Of a stretch of 64,000 nucleotides of DNA, positions 44,237 to 53,248 are shown one piece after another. The DNA comes from Nostoc sp. S4 (lineage in GTDB: Bacteria > Cyanobacteriota > Cyanobacteriia > Cyanobacteriales > Nostocaceae). Position 1 is the first letter of the stretch; each line of letters begins with the position of its first letter. Location of the stretch: NCBI GenBank assembly GCA_029379225.1, contig JAQYWR010000020.1:1-64000 (forward strand), written 5' to 3'. Made by a program: the position numbers and the translations under genes. Below the pieces are notes generated by a model. The model was not told the origin of the DNA and ran no database searches. It saw only the letters and a list, made by a program, of their open reading frames with translations.

Positions 44237-46396
44237 ATGACGACACCAACTGTGAGGAGAAGTAATCAATCTGGTCAGTCACAAGAACCAGAAAGAGCCA
44301 ATTCGCTGCTGCTAGCCAGTAGGCGTTTTGCTGCTTGGGCGGCTGAAATCACACTAGTGGTTACTAGTGGGTTGATTCCCTTTGGCATTGGTGTCTATGC
44401 CAATTCTAGAAGCGATCTCAACCGAGTGCCGCTCAATCCCGTACTAGTAACAACGGAAAGAGCGATCGCCAGGCCATTAGCTTTGCCCGTTAGCTATGGC
44501 ATTCGTAACGTAGCATGGCCGACTAATTTTTTGTGGACAATCGCGATATTAGCGCCTGTAACTCTTTCATGGTGGCAATTGTATTTATTGGGTAAAACTG
44601 GTAGCACAATTCCCAAACGTTGGCTAGGAGTTCGGGTTGTGAACGACCAAGGAACAACACCCGGTTTAGCAGCAGTTGCAATTAGAGAAGGAGTTGGTCG
44701 TTGGACTATACCCATTTCCATCGCTTATCTGCTATGGCGTTACAGCTTTGCTTTTCCTAATTTAGGATTATTCACATTTTTAGCTGTATTAATGGTGCTG
44801 GGTGAAGGGATAGCTTTACCGTCCCGTCACGGAGGGCGTCGCGCGCTGCACGATCGACTTGCAAATACTTATAGTATAGATGCGACTCGCCCCTTGCCAG
44901 CTTCACTTTTTGCTAACAAACAAGTCCAGTCTGCTAACGATAGCGCTCGCCAAGCACAAGAATGGCAGCAGGGAAATGCAGAATTAGCCCCAGCTGCAAC
45001 TAAAACACCTCATCTATGGCGGCGCATACAGCAAAATCCCAATCTGACTTTGTTTGGAGTAGGGCTAGTAAGCATGACTGCTGTGCTGGCAACTTTAATT
45101 GGTACTCAAGTTTATATCCAAATTCAACAATCTCAGCGAGCAACCAAGCAAATCAACAGCCAACAATTCCTCGAACTTGTCAAACAATTGAGTCCCGACT
45201 CTGGGGCTACCAATGAACAACGCCAAAGTGCAATTTTGGCCTTGGGTGGTCTCAAAGATCCACAGTCGATTCAATTTCTCGCGGATCTCTTGGTGAAGGA
45301 AACCAACCCCAGCCTCTTGGATACAATTCAACAAGCCCTGACAAGTGTCGGACCTAAAGCCATCCCGGAATTAAAAAATAAGAATCAATTTCTGGTGAGT
45401 GAACTCGAGTCTTTAAACAGCAGTGCAACGCAAGAGCGAGAATTGTGGCAAGGGCGGCTACAAAGAAACCAGCAGACAATCAATAAAATTCTGTCTGTTT
45501 CCAGTGGGAAGATTGAGGGTGTCGATCTCAGTCGCATCCAATTAGGTCAAAGCAGTACTCCAGGTAATTCCTCATTCAACTTGGTACTAGACAATATTGA
45601 TTTGTCGGGAGTTAAATTAAAATCTGCAAATCTCAATCAAGCCAGTTTTAAAGCTAGCCGCTTTCGCAGCGTGGGTGAGGATGGACGCTGGGATACTTTC
45701 GACGATGTGATGGCTGATTTAAGCCAAGCTCAGTTGCAGCAAGCTAATCTTACTGATGCCAATCTGAGCCGAGTTTTGATGAACCGTACCGATTTGAGTC
45801 GCGCCACTCTCAACAGAGCCAACTTATCCAATGCCCGTTTGTATGAGGCTAAACTCAACAGCACCCAGCTAGTAGGAGCCGATCTGCGAAACGCAGTCTT
45901 GGAACAAGCCAGCTTAACTGGGGCAGATTTAGGTGACGCCAAATTGAACGAAGCCAATCTTTACGCTGCGCGTTTAGGTCGCGTCAGCGCCATAGGAACA
46001 CAATTATCCTTTGCCAACTTAACTAACACTGATTGGGAAGGGGCAGATTTATCTGGAGCATATTTGGATCGGGCTAATCTCAGCAATGCGAACCTGAGTG
46101 CGACTCGTCTGACTGGTGCTGTTTTGCGTTCTGCTCAGATGCAAAACGTTAACTTGCAAAATGCCGACCTCAGTCTTGCAGATCTACGAGGAGCAAATGT
46201 AGCCGGAGCAAATTTTCAAGGAACAATTCTTGCTCCTAGCAAACAAGACCCAGCCGATCAATTTGTCCAAACCCCAGATTTAGGCTCAGTATCTGCCGTA
46301 GTTCAAGGCGTTGATTTTTCTCAAGCCAAAAATTTAGATTCTAAGCAACTAGCGTATATTTGTACACAAGGAGGCATTCATCCCCGTTGCCCGTAA
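44237..46396 (+). CDS. RDD - HEAT - pentapeptide-repeat membrane protein
   Basis: 719 residues from ATG 44237, with GGGAAT upstream. Domain order is an RDD-type membrane domain (about 25-175, helices LVVTSGLIPFGIGVYANSR and LWTIAILAPVTLSWWQLYLL), then a cytoplasmic linker and a further helix (LTLFGVGLVSMTAVLATLIG). A short HEAT block follows (QQSQRATKQINSQQFLELVK; LALGGLKDPQSIQFLADLLV). The C-terminal about 280 residues form pentapeptide repeats (ANLNQASFKASRF; ADLSQAQLQQANLTDANL and others), a right-handed quadrilateral beta-helix. The fusion links a membrane pore-like or sensor domain to two protein-interaction solenoids; its function is unknown. Confidence 0.85.
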   Translation: MTTPTVRRSNQSGQSQEPERANSLLLASRRFAAWAAEITLVVTSGLIPFGIGVYANSRSDLNRVPLNPVLVTTERAIARPLALPVSYGIRNVAWPTNFLWTIAILAPVTLSWWQLYLLGKTGSTIPKRWLGVRVVNDQGTTPGLAAVAIREGVGRWTIPISIAYLLWRYSFAFPNLGLFTFLAVLMVLGEGIALPSRHGGRRALHDRLANTYSIDATRPLPASLFANKQVQSANDSARQAQEWQQGNAELAPAATKTPHLWRRIQQNPNLTLFGVGLVSMTAVLATLIGTQVYIQIQQSQRATKQINSQQFLELVKQLSPDSGATNEQRQSAILALGGLKDPQSIQFLADLLVKETNPSLLDTIQQALTSVGPKAIPELKNKNQFLVSELESLNSSATQERELWQGRLQRNQQTINKILSVSSGKIEGVDLSRIQLGQSSTPGNSSFNLVLDNIDLSGVKLKSANLNQASFKASRFRSVGEDGRWDTFDDVMADLSQAQLQQANLTDANLSRVLMNRTDLSRATLNRANLSNARLYEAKLNSTQLVGADLRNAVLEQASLTGADLGDAKLNEANLYAARLGRVSAIGTQLSFANLTNTDWEGADLSGAYLDRANLSNANLSATRLTGAVLRSAQMQNVNLQNADLSLADLRGANVAGANFQGTILAPSKQDPADQFVQTPDLGSVSAVVQGVDFSQAKNLDSKQLAYICTQGGIHPRCP

Positions 46397-46398
46397 AA

Positions 46399-46570
46399 TG
46401 AGATGAGGGAGATGAGGAGATGAGGAGATGAGGAGATGAGGAGATGGGGAAGTGTGGGGAGTGTGGGGAGTGTGGGAAGTATGGGGAGTGTGGGGAGTGT
46501 GGGGGCAAGATTTCTTCCCCATCCTCCTTTTCCTCCCACATCTCCTTTTCCTCCTACACCCGCATTTGTT
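46399..46570. repeat. Low-complexity GATGAGGA and GTGTGGGGA repeat tract
   Basis: GATGAGGA units (46402-46447) and then GTGTGGGGA-type units are followed by the core AAGATTTCTTC-CCCATCCTCC and CTCCCACA-type units. The latter half matches the insertion in the GNAT pseudogene (12335-12440). Short ORFs crossing it in both directions are not genes. Confidence 0.8.
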
Positions 46571-46647
46571 CCCCATCACCCCACCCCCCCAATGCCCCAT
46601 ACCCTATGCCCAATGACAATTGAGAAAATGGTGTGAGGAATTGGGTT

Positions 46648-47130
46648 ATGAAATATGTTCCATATTTGCTTTCTGTTCTGGGGGCTAGCTTGGTTTGGAA
46701 TTTGGCTCAACCAGCACAAGCTCAAGTGGCGTATGGCAGTTATATCGGTATCGGGCCAGCTATTGGTTTTACCGATGGTGTCCAAATTGGTGGGGTAATA
46801 GCTGGTCGTTACAAGCTTTTGGAAGCACCAATTTCTCTGCGTGCCCAAGTGTTAATTGGTAATAATACGGCAATTGTACCAACAGTTTCTTACGATCTCC
46901 CTCTGAACTGGCAAGCTGATGCCTATTTAGGTGCTGGATTGGTGTTGGCTAGTGGTGGATCTTCTCCTGTGGGCGACAAAATTAGTTTTGCTTTACAGCC
47001 GGGAGTTGATTATATGATTCCAAATAGCAATACTGTGCTTTTTGGCAACGCTATCATCGCTTTTGATGCCTACCGTGATAGTGGTGGTACAGCGGTCTCT
47101 GTGCAAGGTGGTATTGGTTTGAGATTTTAA
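46648..47130 (+). CDS. Exported outer-membrane-like hypothetical protein
   Basis: 160 residues from ATG 46648, with GAGG nine bases upstream; an in-frame GTG at 46633 is less likely. The signal peptide MKYVPYLLSVLGASLVWNLA is followed by AQA-type cleavage. The mature part is Gly/aromatic-rich with alternating beta strands (VAYGSYIGIGPAIGFTDGVQ; LNWQADAYLGAGLVLASGGS), as in small outer-membrane beta-barrels of the OmpA/opacity type, with a C-terminal GGIGLRF (ending in Phe, typical of Bam substrates). A strong terminator follows. Confidence 0.75.
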   Translation: MKYVPYLLSVLGASLVWNLAQPAQAQVAYGSYIGIGPAIGFTDGVQIGGVIAGRYKLLEAPISLRAQVLIGNNTAIVPTVSYDLPLNWQADAYLGAGLVLASGGSSPVGDKISFALQPGVDYMIPNSNTVLFGNAIIAFDAYRDSGGTAVSVQGGIGLRF

Positions 47131-47223
47131 AGACTGGCATTGGCTATGTCTAAGAAGCGTTAAACTTCATTGCAAATTAAGAAGTTAGTCCAAACAACGT
47201 GATAATTTTTGATGATGTCAAGC

Positions 47224-47263
47224 AAAAACCTTGAGCAACGGCAGCCGTTGCTCAAGGTTTTTT
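47224..47263 (+). terminator. Intrinsic terminator
   Basis: An 18-bp perfect stem (47224-47241 with 47245-47262, loop CAG) made of AAAAACCTTGAGCAACGG and its complement, ending in a T-run. It terminates the outer-membrane-like gene. It also shows that the coding ORF at 47231 must start further downstream. Confidence 0.9.
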
Positions 47264-47302
47264 AAGAGAAGAGACAGTACAGGATTCACACAGGAGAACA
47301 CA

Positions 47303-47515
47303 GTGGCAATGGAATCAAATTTATTAAAGAATGCAGATGCAGATGAAATGAATCAATATTTCAGTGAATATGTTGCTAACTTGCAACTTCATATGACTTT
47401 GCAAGCTCGCAATCTTGTTCCACCCCTGAAGCAGACACTGGTCGATAGTCGTCAGCAACTACTCCATCAAACCCAAGCCCACTTTGAAAAGCTAGTTTCT
47501 CGACAAGGCTTATAA
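47303..47515 (+). CDS. Small helical hypothetical protein
   Basis: 70 residues from GTG 47303, with AGGAGA a few bases upstream (ATG 47309 is the alternative). The ORF is open upstream but that part is a terminator hairpin. It is predominantly helical (MNQYFSEYVANLQLHMTLQA; KQTLVDSRQQLLHQTQAHFE) with no Cys and no signal. It is probably a small cytoplasmic protein; I do not recognise it. Confidence 0.6.
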   Translation: MAMESNLLKNADADEMNQYFSEYVANLQLHMTLQARNLVPPLKQTLVDSRQQLLHQTQAHFEKLVSRQGL

Positions 47516-47720
47516 ATATATACATACTTTAATTAAAATTCAAATAAAATAAAGGCAGATATTGTTGGGTTAATACTAATGGTATTCCCACATAAATCTG
47601 CTTTTTCTGCTTTTTTAAGTATTAAGTTACTAAAATCACCCTTTTGGCGCAATAGTCAGGAGCAGAAAGTAGTTAAGATAATTGCAACAGTTCTGACAAA
47701 GAGCAGTTAGTTAAGGCTAA

Positions 47721-48974
47721 ATGGCGGCTGGAATTAAAATGACTTCATTACTTCCCCGAAACCTCAGCGTTGTCATCCGACCAGTCCAATACCGCGACCT
47801 GGATGGAATTGAGCGCATAACTCAAGAGTCATTCGCAGCCCTTACTCCCAAGGAAGCAGATTTTGCCATCAGCCAGATGCAATGGTTGCGTCGCTGGTAT
47901 GGATTACTCAAATTTTTGAGTTGGTTTCCTAACCCGCTACAGTATCGCCTTTGTGCTTACGTAGCAGAGCAAGGGCGTATACTTCTAGGGATGATTCAAG
48001 TGTCACCTTTTAATCGCACACGCAGCACTTGGCGGATTGATCGAGTGCTACTAGAGCGCGGTGTTGATAAACAAGGAATTGGCTCCCAGCTTTTGCGTCA
48101 TTGCTTTGAATCGATTTTGGAAGCTCGCACTTGGCTACTGGAAGTTAACATCAACGACATAGAAGCGCTGGCGTTGTATCGCCAAAATGGATTTCAGCGT
48201 CTGGCAGAAATGACATACTGGGAAATCGAGCCTCAATTGTTGGTTGAATTGGCACAAGCAGAGCCGGATTTGCCCAACCTCTTGCCGGTGAGCAATGCTG
48301 ATGCTCAGTTGTTATATCAATTAGATACAGCATCGATGCCACCTTTGGTACGTCAAGTTTTTGACCGCAATACCCGCGACTTTAAAAGTAGTTTGTTCGG
48401 CGCTTTGACTGATGCTGTCAAGCTATGGGTAACCAAAACAGAAGTAGTAAGCGGTTATGTATTTGAACCCCAACGCAAAGCGGCGATCGGCTATTTTCAA
48501 GTGCAACTTGACCGCAAGGGCGAAGTCCCCCACGTTGCAACGCTGACGGTTCATCCTGCTTACACCTGGCTGTATCCAGAATTACTATCTCAACTGGCTC
48601 GCATTGCCCAAGATTTTCCCCAGCAAGGCTTACAATTAGCTTCCTCAGATTATCAGGCGGAGCGAGAAGAATATTTGGAGCGAATCGGCGCAAAACGCAT
48701 CGAACATACACTAATTATGTCTCGCTCGGTGTGGCATAAGCTACGGGAGTCAAAATTCGTCTCCTTAGAAGGAATTCAGTGGACTGATATGCTACAAGGT
48801 CTACAACCAGCTCGCAAACCCATACCAGGCGGAATGTCGTGGGTACAACCACCATCGCCATCGTCAGATAGACCACAACCAAGCAAATCAGAACCAATTA
48901 ATTTTTCCGGAAAAAACACTAGCATTGAAGCATCGCCGATTCCGGAATCACCAGATGCACAGCAGGAGAATTAG
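47721..48974 (+). CDS. Large GNAT-family acetyltransferase
   Basis: 417 residues, with AAGG before ATG 47721. The N-terminal half is a GNAT domain: VVIRPVQYRDLDGIERITQE, then RIDRVLLERGVDKQGIGSQL (acetyl-CoA loop Q/GxGxG/S) and VNINDIEALALYRQNGFQRL (motif B). A second, degenerate GNAT-like half follows (EVPHVATLTVHPAYTWLYPE ... SSDYQAEREEYLERIGAKRI), giving a tandem-GNAT layout, and a Pro/Ser-rich tail. Its substrate is unknown. The stop is followed immediately by ruvX (TAG-GTG), implying coupling. Confidence 0.8.
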   Translation: MAAGIKMTSLLPRNLSVVIRPVQYRDLDGIERITQESFAALTPKEADFAISQMQWLRRWYGLLKFLSWFPNPLQYRLCAYVAEQGRILLGMIQVSPFNRTRSTWRIDRVLLERGVDKQGIGSQLLRHCFESILEARTWLLEVNINDIEALALYRQNGFQRLAEMTYWEIEPQLLVELAQAEPDLPNLLPVSNADAQLLYQLDTASMPPLVRQVFDRNTRDFKSSLFGALTDAVKLWVTKTEVVSGYVFEPQRKAAIGYFQVQLDRKGEVPHVATLTVHPAYTWLYPELLSQLARIAQDFPQQGLQLASSDYQAEREEYLERIGAKRIEHTLIMSRSVWHKLRESKFVSLEGIQWTDMLQGLQPARKPIPGGMSWVQPPSPSSDRPQPSKSEPINFSGKNTSIEASPIPESPDAQQEN

Positions 48975-49451
48975 GTGATACCCCAAGAGCAAGCAAAACC
49001 GTTTATTTCAGCTTTGGGATTAGATTTCGGTCGCAAGCGGATTGGTGTAGCCGGCTGCGATCGCACCGGTTTGATTGCCACGGGGATCGTTACAATTGAG
49101 CGTACATCTTTCGATCGGGATGTCGAGCAAATGCGAGAAATAGTTAATGAACGCCAGGTGCAAATCCTGGTTATGGGTTTACCTTATTCAATGGATGGCT
49201 CACTAGGATTTCAGGCGCGTCAAGTCCAAAAGTTTGCTAAAAGACTTGCTAAAGCGCTGAATTTGCCTGTGGAATATGTAGATGAGCGATTAACTTCATT
49301 TCAAGCAGAACAACTGCTAATTGCTGAGAATCGCTCTCCATCACGCCATAAAGGTTTGATTGACCGCAAGGCAGCCTGTTTGATTTTGCAACAATGGCTC
49401 GATACTAGACGTGCTAATTCCCGCAGTTCAATGGCGGCTATTGAGTATTGA
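48975..49451 (+). CDS. ruvX: Putative pre-16S rRNA nuclease / RuvX (YqgF)
   Basis: 158 residues from GTG 48975, directly after the upstream stop. An RNase H-fold nuclease of the YqgF family that processes 16S rRNA and has been linked to Holliday junctions. GLDFGRKRIGVAGCDRTGLI carries the first acid, ILVMGLPYSMDGSLG the second, and EYVDERLTSFQAEQLL and DRKAACLILQQWLD the C-terminal catalytic Asp. Length fits. The gene is embedded with unrelated GNAT and DUF3727 genes. Confidence 0.9.
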   Translation: MIPQEQAKPFISALGLDFGRKRIGVAGCDRTGLIATGIVTIERTSFDRDVEQMREIVNERQVQILVMGLPYSMDGSLGFQARQVQKFAKRLAKALNLPVEYVDERLTSFQAEQLLIAENRSPSRHKGLIDRKAACLILQQWLDTRRANSRSSMAAIEY

Positions 49452-49570
49452 TACCTTTTAACATGATATTCTGAAAACGATTACCCAGCATTTGGATCTA
49501 CGTGTGAAGCTATTTGATAGTTAAACGATTTACGAACTTGCTGGTATTTATTAAAGTTATACATTTGGCC

Positions 49571-50143
49571 ATGTCTTTCTCTCCATTTCCTGAAGAAAAT
49601 GATAACGCTCATGAGGGTTCCATCACTTTGACCGATGACAAAGGGCGATCGCTCGAATGTTATATAGAGCATTCCCTGGAGGTAGATGGGCAAGAATATG
49701 TTTTACTTCTTCCTGTAGACTCACCTGTAGAAATTTTTTCTTGGCAAGGTGAAGATGAGGACGAAGAAGCAGTTCTTGTAGAAGATGACAGCATTATCGA
49801 GCAAATTTTTGGCACTGCCCAAGCTGTACTATCTGAGCAAAACTTAACACTGAAGAATACAGCTTATGCTTTGACAGTTGCAGGTGATTTACCGCCAGTT
49901 GAAGAATCAGAACTTTTTACTTTAGAAATTGAAGACGAAGAAGCAGATTTAGAACCAGAGCAATTACAGCTACTTGCTAGCTTCTATGATGAACACCAGG
50001 AGTATGCAATTTATACACCCCTCGATCCACTATTGTTTTTTGCAAGAATAGCGAAAACAGGTGAACCCGAATTACTCTCTCCAGAAGAGTTTCGCAAAGT
50101 ACAGCCTTTGTTAGAGGAACATCTTTTTAATGAAGTAGAATAA
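49571..50143 (+). CDS. DUF3727 domain protein
   Basis: 190 residues from ATG 49571 (MSFSPFPEE). The frame is open to 49514 but that part is unlike the family. The N-terminal DUF1292-like module (SITLTDDKGRSLECYIEHSL, YVLLLPVDSPVEIF) and the C-terminal DUF3727 module (LASFYDEHQEYAIYTPLDPL, LLSPEEFRKVQPLLEEHLF) are joined by an acidic stretch (EDEDEEAVLVEDD). It is found in cyanobacteria and plastids; its function is not known. Confidence 0.85.
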   Translation: MSFSPFPEENDNAHEGSITLTDDKGRSLECYIEHSLEVDGQEYVLLLPVDSPVEIFSWQGEDEDEEAVLVEDDSIIEQIFGTAQAVLSEQNLTLKNTAYALTVAGDLPPVEESELFTLEIEDEEADLEPEQLQLLASFYDEHQEYAIYTPLDPLLFFARIAKTGEPELLSPEEFRKVQPLLEEHLFNEVE

Positions 50144-50306
50144 GATGCAAAAATAAAATTTAAAATTTAACATTTTGAATTTTTTGATTGGGATTACCTA
50201 AATCTTTTGCGATGCTCCATTAAATATGGAAGCAATAAAACATTAGACCTGCCTTGAAAATAGGGTATCGAGCATTGGCAATCTAAGAATCCAAAATTGC
50301 TATGAG

Positions 50307-50942
50307 GTGCTGAAAGTGACTTATAGCGACTTTACATTAAGTAAATTTAAAAAGTCATTCAGCATCGGTATTGATGAAGAAACTGATTTGTGTGTCAATG
50401 TAGAACCTCTACAACCAAGCGATCGACTCACAAATACTTTAGAAGAAACCACAGAACTGGCTTTAACAATTAATACTGAAAAAGCTCGTTCAGAAATGAT
50501 TATTACACCAATATTATTGGAGGTAAGACGTAGAGCCAGTTATCCAATTAGTTTATTTTTTGGAATAGACTTTAATGTAGATACAGAAAAAGGTCTGAAT
50601 GGTTATTGTGACTTGATTATCAGTCGTTCTAAAGAACAACTAACAATTAATGTGCCTGTAGTGATTATTATTGAAGCGAAAAATGAAAATATTAAAGGTG
50701 GATTAGGTCAATGTGCCGCAGCAATGTTAGCAGCACAATTATTTAATCAACAGGAAGGAAATGAAATTAAAAAAATTTATGGTGCGGTAACAACGGGAGA
50801 TATTTGGAAGTTTTTTAAGTTAGAAGAAAACGAGATATTTATTGATTTGAATAAATATTACATTAAAGAGATAGATAAAATTTTGGGGATTTTATCTGAA
50901 AGTGTTCGTGGAGATATTCCAGGATTGAGTTCGACTAACTAA
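50307..50942 (+). CDS. PD-(D/E)XK nuclease-like protein
   Basis: 211 residues starting at GTG 50307 (TGAGGTG). A PD-(D/E)XK core is visible: Glu63 in the first helix (RSEMIITPILLEV), Asp102 (GLNGYCDLIIS), VVIIIEAKNENI with Glu123-x-Lys125, and a following Gln135 (GGLGQCAAAMLAAQLF), which is the usual stabilising Gln. The N-terminal DVxxEP-type stretch is not enzymatic. Such proteins are abundant in cyanobacteria and may be restriction- or transposon-related; the true substrate is unknown. It precedes YqeG and the ATPase cluster. Confidence 0.75.
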   Translation: MLKVTYSDFTLSKFKKSFSIGIDEETDLCVNVEPLQPSDRLTNTLEETTELALTINTEKARSEMIITPILLEVRRRASYPISLFFGIDFNVDTEKGLNGYCDLIISRSKEQLTINVPVVIIIEAKNENIKGGLGQCAAAMLAAQLFNQQEGNEIKKIYGAVTTGDIWKFFKLEENEIFIDLNKYYIKEIDKILGILSESVRGDIPGLSSTN

Positions 50943-50996
50943 ACTGTATTGGGTTATGCTCATTTCTCTAGAGCTATTTATATTTGCCTGTTGACT

Positions 50997-51536
50997 ATGA
51001 CCTGGAACAATCTTTTACAGCCTGACTTAATTTTAGAAGGTTCAGTGTTAAACCTGACACCAGATATTATCCAACAGTATGGTCTCAAGGGGCTGGTGTT
51101 GGATGTAGACGAAACTTTGGTACCCTTTAGAGTAGGAATAGCTTCCCCAGAACTACAAACCTGGGTAAAGGAAATACGTGGTTGTACTGCATTGTGCTTG
51201 GTAAGCAATAACTTGAGTGAAGCGCGAATTGGTGGAATTGCGCGATCGCTCAACTTACCTTACTATTTGGGTGCAGCTAAACCTTCGCGACGTAAAATTA
51301 GAGCCGCACTGCAAGCAATGAATCTCCCAGTACATCAAGTAGGGATGGTAGGCGATCGCTTGTTTACCGATGTTTTAGCAGGTAATCGCTTGGGGATGTT
51401 TACCATTCTGGTTGAACCGATTATTCATCCAGAGGCCGCACTGCGCTCTCATCCTGTACGAAATTTTGAAGTTTGGGTCTCTGAAATACTAGGAGCCTCT
51501 ATTACTCCTAAAAAAACTAAAATTCACAAAACTTGA
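50997..51536 (+). CDS. YqeG-family HAD IIIA phosphatase
   Basis: 179 residues from ATG 50997 (MTWNNLLQPDLILEGSVLNL). HAD motif I is VLDVDETLVPF (Asp36, Asp38), motif II is LVSNNLSEARI, the lysine region is AAKPSRRKIRAAL, and motif IV is GDRLFTDVLAGN. YqeG proteins are related to phosphatidylglycerol-phosphate phosphatase (Gep4-like), so a lipid-phosphatase role is plausible. The hairpin at 51671-51712 (GTAAAGCGTCAG with CTGGCGCTTTAC) probably terminates it. Confidence 0.88.
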   Translation: MTWNNLLQPDLILEGSVLNLTPDIIQQYGLKGLVLDVDETLVPFRVGIASPELQTWVKEIRGCTALCLVSNNLSEARIGGIARSLNLPYYLGAAKPSRRKIRAALQAMNLPVHQVGMVGDRLFTDVLAGNRLGMFTILVEPIIHPEAALRSHPVRNFEVWVSEILGASITPKKTKIHKT

Positions 51537-51670
51537 GAAATCATCAGGAAAGTAAATCTAAAGAAATGATTAAGGAATCTTACTGGAGTCCAGAAATCGG
51601 GGATCATAGGTATTAATAACATGGAGTCAGCTAAAAAAGACTCTAGCCAATACTAAATAAATATAAACTC

Positions 51671-51712
51671 GTAAAGCGTCAGCCTTCACTTATAGAGGGA
51701 CTGGCGCTTTAC
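51671..51712 (+). terminator. Hairpin downstream of the YqeG gene
   Basis: A 12-bp stem (51671-51682 with 51701-51712, one G-T wobble) with an 18-base loop lies 135 bp past the YqeG stop, without a T-run. The rest of the 400-bp spacer 51537-51935 has no gene; the ATPase-cluster promoter should lie in its right part. Confidence 0.5.
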
Positions 51713-51935
51713 AAATTGGAGTGTACAGTAGGGAGATGAGGTTACAAATTGCAACAAGTCTATCCTCTGAAGTTACGATCGCCCCAAGCCTGAGCTTTTG
51801 ACTTCTCTATTTGTCTTCTAATTCCTACTCCCATTCCCTGTTAAGAGCATATTACATCAAGCCTAACAAGCATTCATTATGCTACATAAAAGTGATACTA
51901 TAATTACTGGATTTCACTGAAATTTTTATTGAATA

Positions 51936-53234
51936 ATGTTACAACAAAATCCTTTTATTATCGGAAAACCAGTACGTCCAGAGCATTTTGCAGGGCGAGC
52001 ATCAGAAATTGCCGCTGCCTTCGATCAAATTTATAACCGCAGCCACTTAGCAATTTGGGGGGGGCCAGGGATGGGCAAAACCTCCTTTTTGCAGAAACTA
52101 GAATCATCCCAAGCTTGGGAAGACCACGGAATGGACTCATCCCAAGCTGTAATTGTTCGTTTTAGTTGTGAAAATATTACTCCTTTTACTCCCTCGGATT
52201 TTTGGAGAGAAATAATAAGCCTTGTGAAAGACAAATTAGTCGGTCAATCTAGATTTGAGGCTGAAATTGATACAATTCTGCAAGCAGGAAAGCCGACTAA
52301 AGATAATCTACGACAGATATTACGAAAACTGAAAGCACAAGATAAATATCTGGTTTTGTTAATAGATGATTTTCATGTAGCACTCAAGGCGAACCAGGAA
52401 TACGATGAAGATACGATGCAAAAGTTCTTAAGTGAGTGCCGTAATTTGGCTGTTCACTCTGCGGAAGGACAACATATGTCGATGATTGTTACTTCTTTGA
52501 AGCGTCTCAATGAACTAGGACCAAAGCTCAACCCAAATGCTTCACCGTGGTACAACCATTACCTATTTTTACGACTTAAAACATTTAATAATACTGAGAT
52601 TGACGACATATTTAATAAGATATTAAGAGTCCCAGAGTTACGGGAAGCAATTAAAGAAATTACAGGCGGACACCCGTCTTTACTACAAATATCTGGTTTT
52701 CTACTCCACAGAGATTTACGTACCGCAAATGCGCCGAATGCAGATAAATTTGTTAGCGATTTTGAAAGTGTGACCCAACAGATTTTTCAAAATATTTGGC
52801 AAAGGTGTAGTGAAGTAGAACAAACTTTATTGATGTTGATGGCTCTTTCAGCATTAAAAGGTCGCCTGCATAAACAAAAGCAATTTGACGTGAGTGGTAT
52901 CGAATTAATTTTTAGCCAAAGAGAAGCAGAGCTAATTAAATTGGAAGAACAAGGTGTAGTGACTCACAGTGTTCATGAAGAGAAAAATATTTACTCTTTC
53001 ACTTCATCAACAATGGAGCGTTGGGTAATTCAACAACTTTGGCAAACAGATGAGAAGTGGTTGCAAGCACGAGAAAAAGTTTTTCTGAATTTGATGAGTA
53101 GGCAACAAATGGATAAATTCACTACAGGTGTTAAATGGCTATGGAAGAATCAAGACAAAGTTCCAAAAATTATAGAGTGGTTTGGTCAGTTAGTAGCTGC
53201 TTTTCCTAAAGGATTTATTTTACCAAATAATTAG
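51936..53234 (+). CDS. STAND/AAA-like ATPase, cluster gene 1
   Basis: 432 residues. The N-terminal signature NPFIIGKPVRPEHFAGR is followed by Walker A GGPGMGKTS (42-50), Walker B LVLLIDDF (139-146), an Asn/Ser sensor region, and GGHPSLLQISGFLL (a GHPxLLQ motif typical of AAA_35/STAND ATPases). A winged-helix-like C-terminus (LMALSALKGRLHKQKQFDVS ... QGVVTHSVHEEKNIYSFTSS) follows. There is no membrane segment or sensor domain. It shares the NPxIIG...F(F/A)GR start with the next two genes, so the three are paralogues. It lies 14 bp upstream of cluster gene 2. Confidence 0.8.
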   Translation: MLQQNPFIIGKPVRPEHFAGRASEIAAAFDQIYNRSHLAIWGGPGMGKTSFLQKLESSQAWEDHGMDSSQAVIVRFSCENITPFTPSDFWREIISLVKDKLVGQSRFEAEIDTILQAGKPTKDNLRQILRKLKAQDKYLVLLIDDFHVALKANQEYDEDTMQKFLSECRNLAVHSAEGQHMSMIVTSLKRLNELGPKLNPNASPWYNHYLFLRLKTFNNTEIDDIFNKILRVPELREAIKEITGGHPSLLQISGFLLHRDLRTANAPNADKFVSDFESVTQQIFQNIWQRCSEVEQTLLMLMALSALKGRLHKQKQFDVSGIELIFSQREAELIKLEEQGVVTHSVHEEKNIYSFTSSTMERWVIQQLWQTDEKWLQAREKVFLNLMSRQQMDKFTTGVKWLWKNQDKVPKIIEWFGQLVAAFPKGFILPNN

Positions 53235-53248
53235 GATGGGCAAGTAAT

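Noticed and set aside
46341..46636. Overlapping ORFs on both strands made of GSVGSVG or SPHSPHT repeats
   Set aside because: They are translations of a low-complexity DNA repeat and have no start context or family similarity.
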